A stretch of 64,000 bases of DNA from Labrenzia sp. THAF82 (GCF_009363435.1 NZ_CP045354.1:3314501-3378500), one strand, 5' to 3'. Positions 1 to 9,299 are shown, numbered from the stretch's first letter. A program made the numbers and translations. The notes: generated from the sequence alone by a model not told the origin.

Positions 1-829
1 TTATCGCGCTTTGTACGCTGCCGAAGTCGTCTCCGGCGTCCAGATATCTGTATGGCTTGGAGGCTTGCGAAGATGCAACGATACGCATGATGAGGCTTTG
101 ATTGAGATCTTTGGCCGGATCAACAATCGGTATCTTGTCAGCGGCAACATCACCCGTTGAAGCGTTTGCGCTTTCCGGCTGTGCCGCAACCTTGTCCATC
201 ACGTCGCCAAGCAGAGCGGCAATCCGGGTGATTTCAACGGCAATCGCTGCGTTTCGGGCAGCTTCTGCAAGCTCGACTTGCTGGTTCAGCAGTGCAGTCT
301 GTTCCTCAATGCGGACATTCTGACTGGCAATCAATTCATTTTGCCTGAAAAGGAGCGCCGTGCCGGCGAGGGCTGCCAACGAAGCAATCAGACCAGTCAG
401 CGAAGCGATGATCCACCGGCGGGCCGTGATCCAGCTATATCTGGCCAGTGTCAACTGGACCAGTTCGCGGGCCGCATGAGTTGCGCCTTCAGGATCTCTG
501 TCAATGGCTTTCTGGGTAACGCGGGACAAGGGTTCGGCAAACATGTCGAGCCGGGATTCCGCAATGCCGAACAAGCTTGCCATCAACTTGCCGCGGAACA
601 CGTAAAGGCCAAGACCCGTCAGAACAATCAGGGTCACGAGAACAACGAATCCGGCTAGCACGTGCGTGAAATAGACTTCAAACAGGTCAAAGCCCGAAAA
701 GGCCAGAAAGAAACCGGCAGCGATTCCGAACAGAAAAAACAAGATGCCGAAACTGAAGGAATGGGTCTTTCGGTTCAGACGTTCTGTTTCGGTCGCCGCC
801 ATTCCTGCTGTGTCTTCATTTTCATCCAT
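1..829 (-). CDS. Partial membrane protein, probable N-terminal part of a pentapeptide-repeat-type protein
   Basis: An open frame starts with ATG at 829 on the minus strand and stays open for 276 codons until it leaves the window at the left edge, so the C-terminus is missing. It shows a charged N-terminus of about 24 residues, two hydrophobic segments (about 26-44 and 53-75), an amphipathic stretch, a third membrane segment (about 138-163), and a heptad-like region starting RQNELIASQNVRIEEQTALL followed by the motif MRIVASSQASKPYRYLD. From memory, that order (membrane segment, IEEQT coiled coil, RIVALSR-like and PYRYL motifs) matches the N-terminal domain of membrane pentapeptide-repeat proteins, but no pentapeptide repeats lie inside the window. 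The family call is therefore an inference. The reading frame itself is well supported by codon use. Confidence 0.6.
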   Translation of the reverse strand, partial: MDENEDTAGMAATETERLNRKTHSFSFGILFFLFGIAAGFFLAFSGFDLFEVYFTHVLAGFVVLVTLIVLTGLGLYVFRGKLMASLFGIAESRLDMFAEPLSRVTQKAIDRDPEGATHAARELVQLTLARYSWITARRWIIASLTGLIASLAALAGTALLFRQNELIASQNVRIEEQTALLNQQVELAEAARNAAIAVEITRIAALLGDVMDKVAAQPESANASTGDVAADKIPIVDPAKDLNQSLIMRIVASSQASKPYRYLDAGDDFGSVQSAI

Positions 830-864
830 GGGCGTACTCCGGAACGGTCCAGATGAGACAGAAA

Positions 865-899
865 AGCGCTTGGCTTGCTATTCATCAGAGCGCTTGGCT
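865..899. repeat. 11-nt direct repeat AGCGCTTGGCT, two copies 24 nt apart
   Basis: Copies lie at 865-875 and 889-899. The second copy overlaps the end of the VOC gene, including its last codons, and the first is just beyond the stop. This looks like a small tandem slippage duplication at the 3' end of the gene. No function is implied. Confidence 0.6.
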
Positions 900-1292
900 C
901 GCAGGCCAAATGATTTCGACACGAATACCTCCCGGCTCAAGGCACATCATATGCATGCGCGGTCCGCCTGAAAGCAACTCCGGCTCGAATTCAACGTCGA
1001 CGCCGGGCCAATTGCGAATTTTGTCAGCAAGGTCAAACAGACTTTCCCTAGTCGGCACTTCGAAGGCAACGTGATGCAAGCCGATATTGGATTTGCGATC
1101 AAATGAAATCACGTGTTTGGAAGTATCTGCCTGCCAAAGTGTCAAGCGGCATGTGCCGTCAGAAACAGTAGTGCGTGGATAGCTGTCGTCTTTGGCCAGC
1201 AGTGACCAACCGAGTGCTTCCGTGAAAAACTCGGTCGTGTTGGTGAGGTCCAGAACCGTCAGGCCCAGATGGTTTATGCCTTGTGTTGTCAA
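885..1292 (-). CDS. VOC superfamily (glyoxalase/bleomycin resistance-like) protein
   Basis: This 135-residue protein has the paired beta-alpha-beta-beta-beta layout of a single vicinal-oxygen-chelate module. It opens with INHLGLTVLDL (residues 7-17), carries a second HHVAFEV block near residue 73, and ends with the EPGGIRVEIIW strand. The His in NHLG, the His in HHVAF and the Glu in VEIIW are the usual metal ligands. The start is a TTG at 1292, chosen because GGAAGGG sits about five bases upstream. Such proteins can be dioxygenases, isomerases or resistance proteins, and the substrate cannot be read from sequence. It stands between the left-edge membrane protein and the divergent rpsB operon, with no pathway partner nearby. 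Confidence 0.8.
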   Translation of the reverse strand: MTTQGINHLGLTVLDLTNTTEFFTEALGWSLLAKDDSYPRTTVSDGTCRLTLWQADTSKHVISFDRKSNIGLHHVAFEVPTRESLFDLADKIRNWPGVDVEFEPELLSGGPRMHMMCLEPGGIRVEIIWPASQAL

Positions 1293-1615
1293 GAGAACCC
1301 TTCCACTCGTCAGATTGGTTCAAAAATCTTGTTAAAATAGCTCTTTTGCAGGTCAAGGTTTGCGACCTGGGTTCGTAATCTATCCAAGTGCTTGGTCAGG
1401 TCGAGTTTGAAATTGCACAATCATTGCCTTGAAGCCAAAGAAATCCGGTGCTTAGGCCTTGAAATAAAATTTCTTCCCAACTATAAGGCGCCCATTCCAC
1501 ACGCAAGGGGCGGAAACCGAGCTTATCGGTGTCCATCCGGTGGTTGAGGGAAAGTTTCCTTCGGCCCAAACCCTCTTGCGGAGGTTAAACCGGAAAACTC
1601 AGGAGTTTAAGGGCC
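1293..1615. other. Intergenic region carrying the rpsB promoter and a structured leader
   Basis: This 323-base gap separates the divergent VOC gene and rpsB. It holds the promoter given separately (1459-1487) and about 120 bases of untranslated leader. The leader contains short complementary stretches, such as GAGGG near 1548 and CCCTC near 1571, that could fold. Ribosomal protein S2 operons are often regulated by S2 binding to the leader, so autoregulation is plausible. I do not recognise a specific catalogued leader motif. Confidence 0.5.
1459..1487 (+). promoter_or_regulatory. Predicted sigma-70-type promoter of rpsB-tsf
   Basis: TTGAAA (1459-1464) and TATAAG (1482-1487) are separated by exactly 17 bases, close to the housekeeping consensus. 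They stand about 130 bases before the rpsB start. This is the strongest promoter match I saw upstream of the translation-factor block. Confidence 0.6.
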
Positions 1616-2473
1616 ATGTCTTTGCCCGATTTCACCATGCGCCAGCTGCTTGAAGCAGGTGTGCACTTTGGTCACCAGAAACACCGTTGGAACCCGCGCA
1701 TGGGTCAGTACATCTTTGGTGTGCGCAATGATGTTCATATCATGGATCTGTCTCAGACCGTTCCGCTTCTCCACCAGGCTCTGAAAGCTGTGTCTGACAC
1801 AGTTGCTGGCGGCGGCCGTGTTCTGATTGTCGGCACCAAGCGCCAGGCACAGGAAGCAGTTGCTTCTTCTGCGCGCAATTCCGCACAGTACTTCGTGAAT
1901 GCACGTTGGCTCGGCGGTATGCTGACCAACTGGAAAACGATTTCTCAGTCCATTCAGCGCCTGCGCAAGCTGGAAGAAACACTTTCTTCCGACGCCGCAA
2001 ACGCTTTGACTAAGAAAGAACGTTTGTTCATGGACCGCGAGCGCGAGAAGCTTGAGCGGAACCTTGGCGGTATCAAGGATATGGGTGGTATCCCGGATCT
2101 GATTTTCGTAATCGATACCAACCGCGAGTCCATTGCCATCCAGGAAGCCCGTCGTCTGGGTATTCCGGTTGCCGCGATCCTCGATTCCAATTCCAGCCCG
2201 GATGGTATCACCTATCCGGTGCCGGGCAACGACGATGCAGGTCGTGCGATTTCGCTTTATTGCGATCTGATCGCCCGCGCAGCTATCGACGGTATCTCCC
2301 GTGCACAGGGTGCTTCCGGTATGGATATCGGCGAAGCCGAAGAAGCTCCGGTTGAGGAAGTTCTTGCAGCTGAAGAAGCTCCAGCTGAGGCCGCACCAGC
2401 GGAAGAAGCTCCGGCTGAAACCGCACCGGCAGAAGAAGCAGCTGCAACTGAAAAGGCTGCTGCTGAAGCTTAA
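1616..2473 (+). CDS. rpsB: 30S ribosomal protein S2
   Basis: The 285-residue protein is S2, the small-subunit protein that helps hold S1 and shapes the platform of the 30S subunit. The diagnostic N-terminal block [19 protein letters not shown] is at residues 9-27, and [25 protein letters not shown] and the DTNRE motif follow. The core ends near residue 235. About 45 further residues form an Ala/Glu/Pro-rich tail with imperfect EEAPAE-type repeats, longer than the enterobacterial protein of about 240 residues but of a kind seen in alphaproteobacteria. AGGAG lies ten bases before the ATG. It heads the rpsB-tsf unit with a leader that may carry S2 autoregulation. Confidence 0.99.
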   Translation: MSLPDFTMRQLLEAGVHFGHQKHRWNPRMGQYIFGVRNDVHIMDLSQTVPLLHQALKAVSDTVAGGGRVLIVGTKRQAQEAVASSARNSAQYFVNARWLGGMLTNWKTISQSIQRLRKLEETLSSDAANALTKKERLFMDREREKLERNLGGIKDMGGIPDLIFVIDTNRESIAIQEARRLGIPVAAILDSNSSPDGITYPVPGNDDAGRAISLYCDLIARAAIDGISRAQGASGMDIGEAEEAPVEEVLAAEEAPAEAAPAEEAPAETAPAEEAAATEKAAAEA

Positions 2474-2478
2474 ACAGC

Positions 2479-2507
2479 GTTTCGCCGCGGGTTATCGCGG
2501 CGAAAAC
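2479..2507 (+). terminator. Hairpin just after rpsB, possible attenuator
   Basis: A GC-rich inverted repeat of about ten base pairs (TTTCGCCGCG / CGCGGCGAAA, six-base loop) begins within ten bases of the rpsB stop. There is no strong T-run, so partial termination or transcript stabilisation is more likely than full termination before tsf. Confidence 0.4.
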
Positions 2508-2522
2508 TTGTTGAATTCGCAA

Positions 2523-2551
2523 GACGGTCCGCAATTTTTTGCGGTCCCGTC
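2523..2551 (+). terminator. Second hairpin in the rpsB-tsf gap
   Basis: GACGG-CCGCAA pairs imperfectly with TTGCGG-CCCGTC around a T-rich loop. With the hairpin at 2479-2507 it makes a two-hairpin spacer between rpsB and tsf, typical of partial read-through control of tsf. That role is an inference. Confidence 0.35.
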
Positions 2552-2617
2552 ATAAAGGCGCGGCAGGCCATCGGCTAAACCGCATCTTATCTGAAACCCC
2601 CATCCACGAGGCAATCG

Positions 2618-3535
2618 ATGAGCATTACCGCTGCGATGGTAAAAGAGCTCCGTGAGAAATCCGGCGCTGGCATGATGGACTGCAAGACCGCTCTGACTGA
2701 ATCAGGCGGTGACATGGAAGCGGCTGTTGACTGGCTTCGCACCAAGGGTCTGGCCAAGGCGGCCAAGAAGGCCGGCCGTGTGGCCGCTGAAGGCCTGGTC
2801 GGCGTTGCTGCTGACGGCAACAAGGCAGCAGTGATCGAACTTAACTCCGAAACCGACTTTGTCGCCCGCAACGAAGGCTTCCAGGAGCTAGTCTCCAAGG
2901 TCGCCAAGGTTGCAATCGGCACAGACGGTTCGGTCGAAGCACTTGGTGCTGCGGATCTTGACGGTAAATCTGTTGCAGATTCCGTTACTGATGCGATCGC
3001 GACGATCGGTGAGAACATGACTTTGCGTCGTTCAGCTGTTCTGAGCGTGAACGAAGGCACGGTGTCCACTTATGTGCATGGCCAGGTTGCTGAAGGTCTG
3101 GGCAAGATCGGTGTTCTTGTTGCGCTGGAATCTTCCGGTGACAAGGCAAAGCTGAATGCACTTGGCCGCCAGATTGCGATGCATGTCGCTGCAACAAGCC
3201 CGCTGGCTTTGAGCACGGACGAGCTGGACCAGGCTGTTGTCGAGCGCGAAAGAACGGTTTTCTCCGAGCAGGCGCGTGAATCGGGCAAGCCTGAAAACAT
3301 CATTGAAAAAATGGTGGAAGGCCGTTTGCGCAAATTCTACGAGGAAGTTACCCTCGTGAAACAAGCCTTCGTCATCAACCCGGATCAAACGGTTGAGCAG
3401 GCTGTTGAGGCGCTTGCAAAAGAACTCGGCACTGACGTCAAGCTTTCCGGCTTCGTCCGCTTCGCACTCGGCGAAGGGATTGAGAAAGAAGAGCAAGACT
3501 TTGCCGCAGAGGTGGCGGCAGCCACCGGGCAGTAA
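2618..3535 (+). CDS. tsf: Translation elongation factor Ts
   Basis: EF-Ts (305 residues) is the cytoplasmic nucleotide exchange factor that releases GDP from EF-Tu. The N-terminal UBA-like domain carries [19 protein letters not shown] (residues 8-26). The [12 protein letters not shown] block (about 78-88) contains the TDFV loop that contacts the EF-Tu nucleotide site. The C-terminal dimerisation subdomains follow. ACGAGG sits five bases before the ATG. It is co-transcribed after rpsB through a spacer with two hairpins, and a strong intrinsic terminator follows at once. Length and motif order are normal for the family. Confidence 0.99.
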   Translation: MSITAAMVKELREKSGAGMMDCKTALTESGGDMEAAVDWLRTKGLAKAAKKAGRVAAEGLVGVAADGNKAAVIELNSETDFVARNEGFQELVSKVAKVAIGTDGSVEALGAADLDGKSVADSVTDAIATIGENMTLRRSAVLSVNEGTVSTYVHGQVAEGLGKIGVLVALESSGDKAKLNALGRQIAMHVAATSPLALSTDELDQAVVERERTVFSEQARESGKPENIIEKMVEGRLRKFYEEVTLVKQAFVINPDQTVEQAVEALAKELGTDVKLSGFVRFALGEGIEKEEQDFAAEVAAATGQ

Positions 3536-3542
3536 GCTCAAG

Positions 3543-3575
3543 AAAAAGCGCCGGCAAGACCGGCGCTTTTTTTTT
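3543..3575 (+). terminator. Rho-independent terminator after tsf
   Basis: A perfect stem of about 12 base pairs (AAAAAGCGCCGG / CCGGCGCTTTTT) with a five-base loop CAAGA is followed by an unbroken T-run. It separates the rpsB-tsf unit from pyrH. Confidence 0.92.
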
Positions 3576-3605
3576 AGGAAGACAATTTTCTAGACGGGGG
3601 CACCC

Positions 3606-4325
3606 ATGACGAATTCTTTGCGTTGGAAACGGATCCTTCTGAAACTCTCCGGTGAAGCGCTTATGGGCTCCCAGGCTTTTGGAATTGACCCGGCCATTGT
3701 GCAAAGGATCGCCAAGGAAATTGCTGATGCGGTGGCTCTCGGGGCACAGGTTGGTGTTGTTGTCGGTGGCGGAAACATCTTCCGCGGTGTCGCGGTTGCC
3801 GCAAAAGGTGGAAACCGTGTAACGGGTGACCACATGGGCATGCTTGCAACGATCATGAACAGCCTGACTCTGGCCGATGCCCTGCGCCGCCTAAAAGTGA
3901 ATGCGCGTGTTCTGTCGGCTGTTGCCGTTCCATCCATCTGCGAGACGTTTTCCCAGCGTGTGGCGGATCGCTACATGGAAGATGGCGATGTTATTGTGTT
4001 TGCCGGCGGCACGGGCAACCCGTTTTTTACCACCGACAGTGGCGCCGCACTGCGAGCTGCGGAAATGAAATGCGACGCCTTCCTGAAGGGGACGCAGGTT
4101 GATGGTGTCTATTCGGAAGATCCCAAGGTCAATCCTGACGCGGAGCGTTATGAAACGCTTGGCTACGAAGAGGTCATTTCGCGCAATCTGAAGGTTATGG
4201 ATACGACTGCGATCGCGCTAGCACGCGACAATTCCATTCCAGTGATCGTATTTTCCATTCACTCACCTGGGGCACTGGTCAGCGTGCTTCAGGAGACCGG
4301 CACCTACACAGTCGTGGGTGACTGA
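3606..4325 (+). CDS. pyrH: UMP kinase
   Basis: PyrH (239 residues) phosphorylates UMP to UDP with ATP in pyrimidine nucleotide synthesis, as a hexameric amino-acid-kinase-fold enzyme. [11 protein letters not shown] (about 12-22) is the phosphate-binding start, GGGNIFRG near residue 56 binds substrate phosphate, and [14 protein letters not shown] is the signature loop near residue 164. The length is the family's usual one. It follows the tsf terminator by about 30 bases, so it needs its own promoter or read-through, and it leads into frr as in most proteobacteria. Confidence 0.98.
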   Translation: MTNSLRWKRILLKLSGEALMGSQAFGIDPAIVQRIAKEIADAVALGAQVGVVVGGGNIFRGVAVAAKGGNRVTGDHMGMLATIMNSLTLADALRRLKVNARVLSAVAVPSICETFSQRVADRYMEDGDVIVFAGGTGNPFFTTDSGAALRAAEMKCDAFLKGTQVDGVYSEDPKVNPDAERYETLGYEEVISRNLKVMDTTAIALARDNSIPVIVFSIHSPGALVSVLQETGTYTVVGD

Positions 4326-4435
4326 AAGATTTAATCTCTTTCCCGAGCCAAGCTCTTGTGTTTCAGCGCGTTTATGCCATGTTGACGCGCGCCGAGACTC
4401 TATTCAGCCAAGATGAAAACAATAGTGAGGACAAA

Positions 4436-4999
4436 ATGTCGGTAGAAGGTGTCGATCTGGATGATTTGAAGCGCCGCATGCAAGGAGCTCTTTCGGTGCT
4501 GAAGACCGAATTCGCTGGCCTTAGAACCGGCCGCGCATCTGCTTCCATGATGGACCCGATCTCCGTTGACGCCTATGGCCAGGCGATGCCGCTCAACCAG
4601 GTCGCAACCGTTTCTGTGCCGGAACCGCGCATGGTCGCAGTTCAGGTCTGGGACAAGAGCATGGTTGCCGCTGTTGAAAAGGCAATTCGTGAATCGAACC
4701 TTGGGCTCAATCCTGTTGTCGACGGCCAGTTGCTGCGTTTGCCAATTCCCGAGCTCAATCAGGAGCGACGCCAGGAACTGATCAAGGTCGCACACAAATA
4801 CGCTGAAAATGCCAAGGTGGCGATCCGCCATGTGCGCCGGGACGGTATGGACGACGCGAAAAAAGCTGAAAAAGACGGCGAAATCTCTCAAGATGACAGC
4901 CGCGCAGCATCGGATGAAGTGCAAAAGCTGACCGATACGATGATCGGTGAAGTGGATGCGATGCTTGAAAAGAAAGAACAGGAAATCTCTCAGGTCTGA
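4436..4999 (+). CDS. frr: Ribosome recycling factor
   Basis: RRF (187 residues) splits the post-termination ribosome together with EF-G. The start is set at 4436 because GTGAGG lies a few bases upstream and the product ([19 protein letters not shown]) then has normal length. The same frame is open upstream to 4358, but that would add 26 residues unrelated to the family. Visible blocks are [17 protein letters not shown] (about 24-40), [13 protein letters not shown], and the late [11 protein letters not shown] and AIRHVRRDG motifs that build the triple-helix bundle. The gene lies between pyrH and uppS in the usual order. Confidence 0.97.
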   Translation: MSVEGVDLDDLKRRMQGALSVLKTEFAGLRTGRASASMMDPISVDAYGQAMPLNQVATVSVPEPRMVAVQVWDKSMVAAVEKAIRESNLGLNPVVDGQLLRLPIPELNQERRQELIKVAHKYAENAKVAIRHVRRDGMDDAKKAEKDGEISQDDSRAASDEVQKLTDTMIGEVDAMLEKKEQEISQV

Positions 5000-5028
5000 T
5001 TGGCCTGACCTGTGAGGTGAGGACTCCC

Positions 5029-5799
5029 ATGAGCGTCAGTCCGGACCATACTCCGCACACTGTTTCAGCGGATGGTTCCAGCGGAAATCTGCCTCGCCAT
5101 GTTGCGTTCATCATGGACGGCAACGGGCGATGGGCGACTGCGAGAAGCCTGCCTCGAACCGAAGGACACAGGCAGGGTCTGGAAACCTTGCGCAGCGTTA
5201 TTCGTCACTCGGGACGGGTCGGCATCGAAGTGGTGACGATCTACAGTTTTTCTTCAGAAAACTGGAGTCGGCCCGAGGCGGAAGTGTCTTTCCTGATGGG
5301 ACTGCTACGCCGATTTGTTCAGCGAGATTTGAGCGAGTTGCACAAGTCCAACGTTCGCATACGCATCATTGGCAATCGTGCGGATCTCGAGCCAGGCATT
5401 CTTGCACTTTTGAATGAGGCAGAGGACCTGACGAAAGAAAACACCGGTCTCAATCTGGTGGTTGCCTTCAACTATGGATCCAGAGCGGAAATCGTCAGGG
5501 CTGCACAGAGCCTTGCCGAAAAAGTTGCTAAAGGAGAGCTTCAGGCGGGTGACATTTCGGAGACCGCTCTGACGGAGGCTATGGACACCGCAGGCTTGCC
5601 GGATCCCGATCTCATTATTCGAACCAGCGGCGAAATGCGTCTTTCAAATTTTCTGCTTTGGCAGGCCGCCTATTCTGAATTTTATTTTTGTGACAAGAAT
5701 TGGCCAGAGTTCTCGGAAGCCGATTTCGACAAAGCTCTTGCCTGCTTTGGCAGCCGCCAACGCCGCTATGGCGGACTTGACGCCAAGGCGTCGCTGTGA
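5029..5799 (+). CDS. uppS: Isoprenyl transferase (undecaprenyl diphosphate synthase)
   Basis: UppS adds eight isopentenyl units in cis to farnesyl diphosphate, making the C55 lipid carrier for peptidoglycan and O-antigen precursors. HVAFIMDGNGRWA (about 24-36) holds the catalytic Asp, YSFSSENWSRP follows, and the C-terminal block LIIRTSGEMRLSNFLLWQ contains the Arg and Ser residues that bind diphosphate. A GTG at 5017 would add four residues. I prefer the ATG at 5029 because AGGTGAGGA ends five bases before it. The product is 256 residues. It is followed by cdsA after 15 bases, so the two are probably co-transcribed. Confidence 0.96.
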   Translation: MSVSPDHTPHTVSADGSSGNLPRHVAFIMDGNGRWATARSLPRTEGHRQGLETLRSVIRHSGRVGIEVVTIYSFSSENWSRPEAEVSFLMGLLRRFVQRDLSELHKSNVRIRIIGNRADLEPGILALLNEAEDLTKENTGLNLVVAFNYGSRAEIVRAAQSLAEKVAKGELQAGDISETALTEAMDTAGLPDPDLIIRTSGEMRLSNFLLWQAAYSEFYFCDKNWPEFSEADFDKALACFGSRQRRYGGLDAKASL

Positions 5800-5814
5800 C
5801 GTCTGGCGTGCAAC

Positions 5815-6657
5815 ATGGCAAATCCTGAAACCTCCGGGAAAAAACTCTCCGATCTTGGGCTTCGACTGGCATCGGCACTTGTTCTTGGACCGCTTGTTCT
5901 CTTCATTACCTATTTGGGGGGCATCGCCTTTTTTGCCCTGATGTTGCTCGCGGCCACGCTGTTTTTGTGGGAGTGGTTTTCGATCACAGGTGCAAAGCAT
6001 CGTTCGGTGCCTGCGTTGATCGGTTTTGCAAGCCTGACTGGATTGTCGGTTCTGGTGTATTTCGATCTGGCGACCACAGGGCTGGGGCTGATTTTGATCG
6101 CAGCGCTGGTTGTTTTTGGCGCGAACGGTTTTTCAAAAGATGGCAGGTGGGCTGGGGAGGGCGTGCTTTATAGTGGCCTGTCCCTGTTTTCGCTTCTCGT
6201 CCTTCGTGAAGGAACCGTTGGTCTTCTGTTCGCGTTTTTCCTGCTTTTCGTAGTTTGGGCGACAGATATCTTTGCCTATTTCACAGGAAGAGCTCTTGGT
6301 GGACCCAAGTTGTGGCAGAGGGTTTCACCTAAGAAAACATGGTCGGGCGCAATTGGCGGTCTGGTGTTCGCCTGCCTTTTTGGGGTCGGCGTTGTCTATT
6401 GGGCCGGTGAGAGTGACCTTGTGCTCTGGTGCCTTTTGGCAGCCATGCTTTCCGTGGTTTCGCAAGCAGGCGACCTGCTTGAATCTGCGATCAAAAGACG
6501 GTTTGACGTGAAAGATTCCAGTCGGCTCATCCCTGGGCATGGTGGCATCATGGACCGCATCGATGGATTGGTTGCGGCAGCGATCTTTGCCGTAATCGCG
6601 GGACTGGTTAGCGGAGGTACGCTCGCGGACCCAATTTCGGGATTTGGATTTGGTTGA
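5815..6657 (+). CDS. cdsA: Phosphatidate cytidylyltransferase
   Basis: CdsA makes CDP-diacylglycerol from phosphatidic acid and CTP, feeding all phospholipid synthesis in the inner membrane. The 280-residue protein is mostly hydrophobic with about seven or eight membrane segments. It carries the family signature near the C-terminus, within SAIKRRFDVKDSSRLIPGHG and continuing GIMDRIDGL (about residues 223-251), whose acidic residues bind Mg2+ and the head group. It follows uppS closely and precedes dxr by 14 bases, so it is the middle gene of a lipid and isoprenoid unit. Confidence 0.96.
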   Translation: MANPETSGKKLSDLGLRLASALVLGPLVLFITYLGGIAFFALMLLAATLFLWEWFSITGAKHRSVPALIGFASLTGLSVLVYFDLATTGLGLILIAALVVFGANGFSKDGRWAGEGVLYSGLSLFSLLVLREGTVGLLFAFFLLFVVWATDIFAYFTGRALGGPKLWQRVSPKKTWSGAIGGLVFACLFGVGVVYWAGESDLVLWCLLAAMLSVVSQAGDLLESAIKRRFDVKDSSRLIPGHGGIMDRIDGLVAAAIFAVIAGLVSGGTLADPISGFGFG

Positions 6658-6671
6658 GCGTGAGGAACTAG

Positions 6672-7877
6672 ATGTCGGCCAATACTGAAGCAGCAAAAAG
6701 TGCTGCGCCGATCCGTATTATTGTCCTGGGCGCGACAGGATCAGTCGGTCAAAGTCTTGCGGATATTATCGAGAGAAACCCGACGCAGTTTGAGGTCGTG
6801 GCTCTGGTGGCCAACCGCAACGCGGCCGCGTTGAGCGATTTGGCAAAGCGGCTCAATGCGCGCTCTGCGGTTCTTGCCGATGGCCGCAAATATGATGCTC
6901 TGGTCGAGGCGTTGCATGGCAGTGGCATCGATGCCTCTGCAGGATCTGAGGCAGTTTTGGAAGCGGTTGACCGCCCAGCTGACCTAGTGGTCGGTGCGGT
7001 CGTTGGTGCAGCCGGACTTGAGCCAACAATGGCGGCAATCAAACCGGGACGCAGGATTGCGCTTGCAAACAAGGAATGCCTTGTCTGTGCTGGCGATCTC
7101 TTCATGGCCCGTATTCGGGAAAACAACGCTGAGCTGCTCCCTGTCGACAGCGAACACAATGCCATCTTTCAGGTTTTTGAAACCGCGCAGGTCGATCTGA
7201 TCGAAAAGGTCATTTTGACGGCATCGGGTGGTCCATTCAGGACCTTTTCGATGGAAGAGATGAAAACCGTAACGCCGGCTCAAGCGTTGAAGCACCCAAA
7301 TTGGGAAATGGGTGCCCGCATTACAATTGACAGTGCAACCATGATGAACAAAGGGTTTGAAGTTATTGAAGCTTCGCATCTTTTTCCGGTTCAGTACGAG
7401 CAGTTGGGTGTGTTGGTACACCCGCAGTCGGCCGTACACGGGCTTGTTCAGTACAAGGATGGGTCGCTTCTTGCTCAGCTTGGTAGCCCGGACATGCGCA
7501 CACCTATCGCCCATTGTCTTGCCTATCCAAAACGGATGGACGTTCCGGTAAAAAGGCTCGACCTTGCTGCTCTTGGAACACTGAGTTTTGAAGAGCCGGA
7601 TTTGGAGAGATTTCTTGCCCTGCGCCTGGCGCTTGAAGCAATGAAGGCCGGAGGCGGTGCACCGGCAGCTTTGAATGCGGCCGATGAAGTTGCGGTGGAA
7701 GCATTCATGTTGGGGCAAATCGGATTTCTTGATATTCCTGCTGCTATTGAAGCTGTTCTTGAAAAGTTGAACGCAGAGGGAGCCCTGACGTCTGCATCTT
7801 GCGTTCAAGATGTGCTTCTGTTGGATGACGCTGCCCGGAAACGGACGAGAGAATGGGTCGACGCCCGGAGTAACTAG
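6672..7877 (+). CDS. dxr: 1-deoxy-D-xylulose 5-phosphate reductoisomerase
   Basis: Dxr converts DXP to 2-C-methyl-D-erythritol 4-phosphate with NADPH, the committed step of the non-mevalonate isoprenoid pathway and the target of fosmidomycin. At 401 residues it has normal length. GATGSVGQS (about 20-28) is the NADPH-binding turn, LANKECLVCAG and PVDSEHNAIFQ carry catalytic Lys, Asp and Glu residues, ASGGPFR is the flexible loop, and TMMNKGFEVIEA holds further metal and substrate ligands. GAGGA precedes the ATG. Its position behind uppS and cdsA groups the supply of isoprenyl units with their use. Confidence 0.98.
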   Translation: MSANTEAAKSAAPIRIIVLGATGSVGQSLADIIERNPTQFEVVALVANRNAAALSDLAKRLNARSAVLADGRKYDALVEALHGSGIDASAGSEAVLEAVDRPADLVVGAVVGAAGLEPTMAAIKPGRRIALANKECLVCAGDLFMARIRENNAELLPVDSEHNAIFQVFETAQVDLIEKVILTASGGPFRTFSMEEMKTVTPAQALKHPNWEMGARITIDSATMMNKGFEVIEASHLFPVQYEQLGVLVHPQSAVHGLVQYKDGSLLAQLGSPDMRTPIAHCLAYPKRMDVPVKRLDLAALGTLSFEEPDLERFLALRLALEAMKAGGGAPAALNAADEVAVEAFMLGQIGFLDIPAAIEAVLEKLNAEGALTSASCVQDVLLLDDAARKRTREWVDARSN

Positions 7878-7994
7878 GCCAAAACTGGCTCAATCATAGC
7901 TGCGGAAAATTTTCTTCGACCATTAACACGCCGTAATTTTCCTTTTAGTACAGTGCACTGACGCATTTGCAGCCGTGCAGGATCGGAACCCTTG

Positions 7995-9137
7995 ATGGAC
8001 TTACTTTTTTCCGCGTATTCACTCTTGGTCGGAACGATCATTCCCTTCTTGTTTGTGCTGACTGTTGTGGTGTTCTTTCACGAACTCGGCCACTTCGCAG
8101 TTGCCCGCTGGTGCAACGTCAAGGTTGACGCGTTTTCTGTTGGCTTCGGACGGGAGATTTTTGGCCGAACCGACCAAAAGGGTACCAGATGGAAGCTCTG
8201 CATGATCCCTCTGGGTGGCTATGTGAAGTTTGCAGGCGATGAAAATGCCGCAAGCGTTCCAAATCGTGAACTGATTGCACAATTGAGTGAGGAAGAGCGA
8301 AAAACGGCGTTCATAGCAAAGCCTGTGTGGCAGCGGGCCGCAATTGTTGCTGCCGGTCCGATTGCCAATTTCATTCTTGCCATCGTTATCTTCGGGGCTC
8401 TGTTCATGGCGATCGGCAAACAGGGGACACAGCCCTTGATCGAAGAAGTTTTTCCGGATCGGGCTGCAGCGCGTGCCGGGCTTCAGGCCGGCGATATGAT
8501 CACTGAAATCGATGGCCGAAAAATCGAGACTTTCGGAGAATTGCGCCAGATCGTGCTCATGAACGCCAATACTCCTCTGGTCTTTGAAGTCGATCGTTAC
8601 GGCAAACCGGTCACGTTGACGGTCACGCCTGATGCACGGGAGAAAGAAGTCTTCTTCGGTGAACGCCAGGTGGCGGGCGATATTGGCCTGCGAGGCACCG
8701 CAAACCCGGAATATTTGGTGCGGATCAAGTACAGTCCGTTGGGTGCTATCGCGGAAGGCACGCGTGAAACCTACCGGATCATGGAAGGTACAGTCAGTTA
8801 CATCTGGGGCGTCATCACGCAGCGCCAGTCTGCCGATCAGCTTGGCGGACCAATCCGAGTGGCTCAGATTTCCGGACAGGTTGCCGATCTTGGTATCTTG
8901 CCCTTGATCTCACTTACCGCGGTTCTTTCCGTCAGCATTGGGCTCATCAATCTGGCTCCGGTGCCAATTCTCGACGGTGGGCACCTGGTCTTTTACGCCG
9001 CGGAAGCCTTGCGCGGAAAGCCGCTGAGCGAAAGGGTTCAGGATGTGGGATTCAGAATCGGTTTAGGCTTGGTACTTATGCTGATGGTCTTCGTTACATG
9101 GAAGGATATCATGCGGCTTGTAACCACCAATTCCTGA
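7995..9137 (+). CDS. rseP: Site-2 intramembrane metalloprotease RseP
   Basis: RseP is an inner-membrane zinc protease that cuts transmembrane substrates such as anti-sigma factors and leftover signal peptides. The zinc motif HELGH is at residues 29-33 in the first membrane helix. One PDZ domain lies in the periplasmic part (about 125-210). The second metal-binding motif, within NLAPVPILDGGHL, is near the C-terminus and followed by two hydrophobic helices. The length (380) is between one-PDZ and two-PDZ family members and fits one clear PDZ. A TTG directly precedes the ATG at 7995; I use the ATG. bamA follows, as is usual. Confidence 0.96.
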   Translation: MDLLFSAYSLLVGTIIPFLFVLTVVVFFHELGHFAVARWCNVKVDAFSVGFGREIFGRTDQKGTRWKLCMIPLGGYVKFAGDENAASVPNRELIAQLSEEERKTAFIAKPVWQRAAIVAAGPIANFILAIVIFGALFMAIGKQGTQPLIEEVFPDRAAARAGLQAGDMITEIDGRKIETFGELRQIVLMNANTPLVFEVDRYGKPVTLTVTPDAREKEVFFGERQVAGDIGLRGTANPEYLVRIKYSPLGAIAEGTRETYRIMEGTVSYIWGVITQRQSADQLGGPIRVAQISGQVADLGILPLISLTAVLSVSIGLINLAPVPILDGGHLVFYAAEALRGKPLSERVQDVGFRIGLGLVLMLMVFVTWKDIMRLVTTNS

Positions 9138-9299
9138 TTGCCGTGACATTGACGCAACGTCTTCAGACTAAATCGCTTTCAGGCGGGAAGGGCTGTTGCG
9201 TTATCGGGAAAAACCTATAAAACGTTCGTCGGTTCCGAGAATCTACAGGGGTGATGTGGATTCCGGAAAGGGGTATTTAAAAAAAGGCATAGCGCAATA

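Noticed and set aside
6984..7808. 274-codon minus-strand ORF inside dxr
   Set aside because: Antisense to a clear dxr; composition is not protein-like and there is no ribosome binding site.
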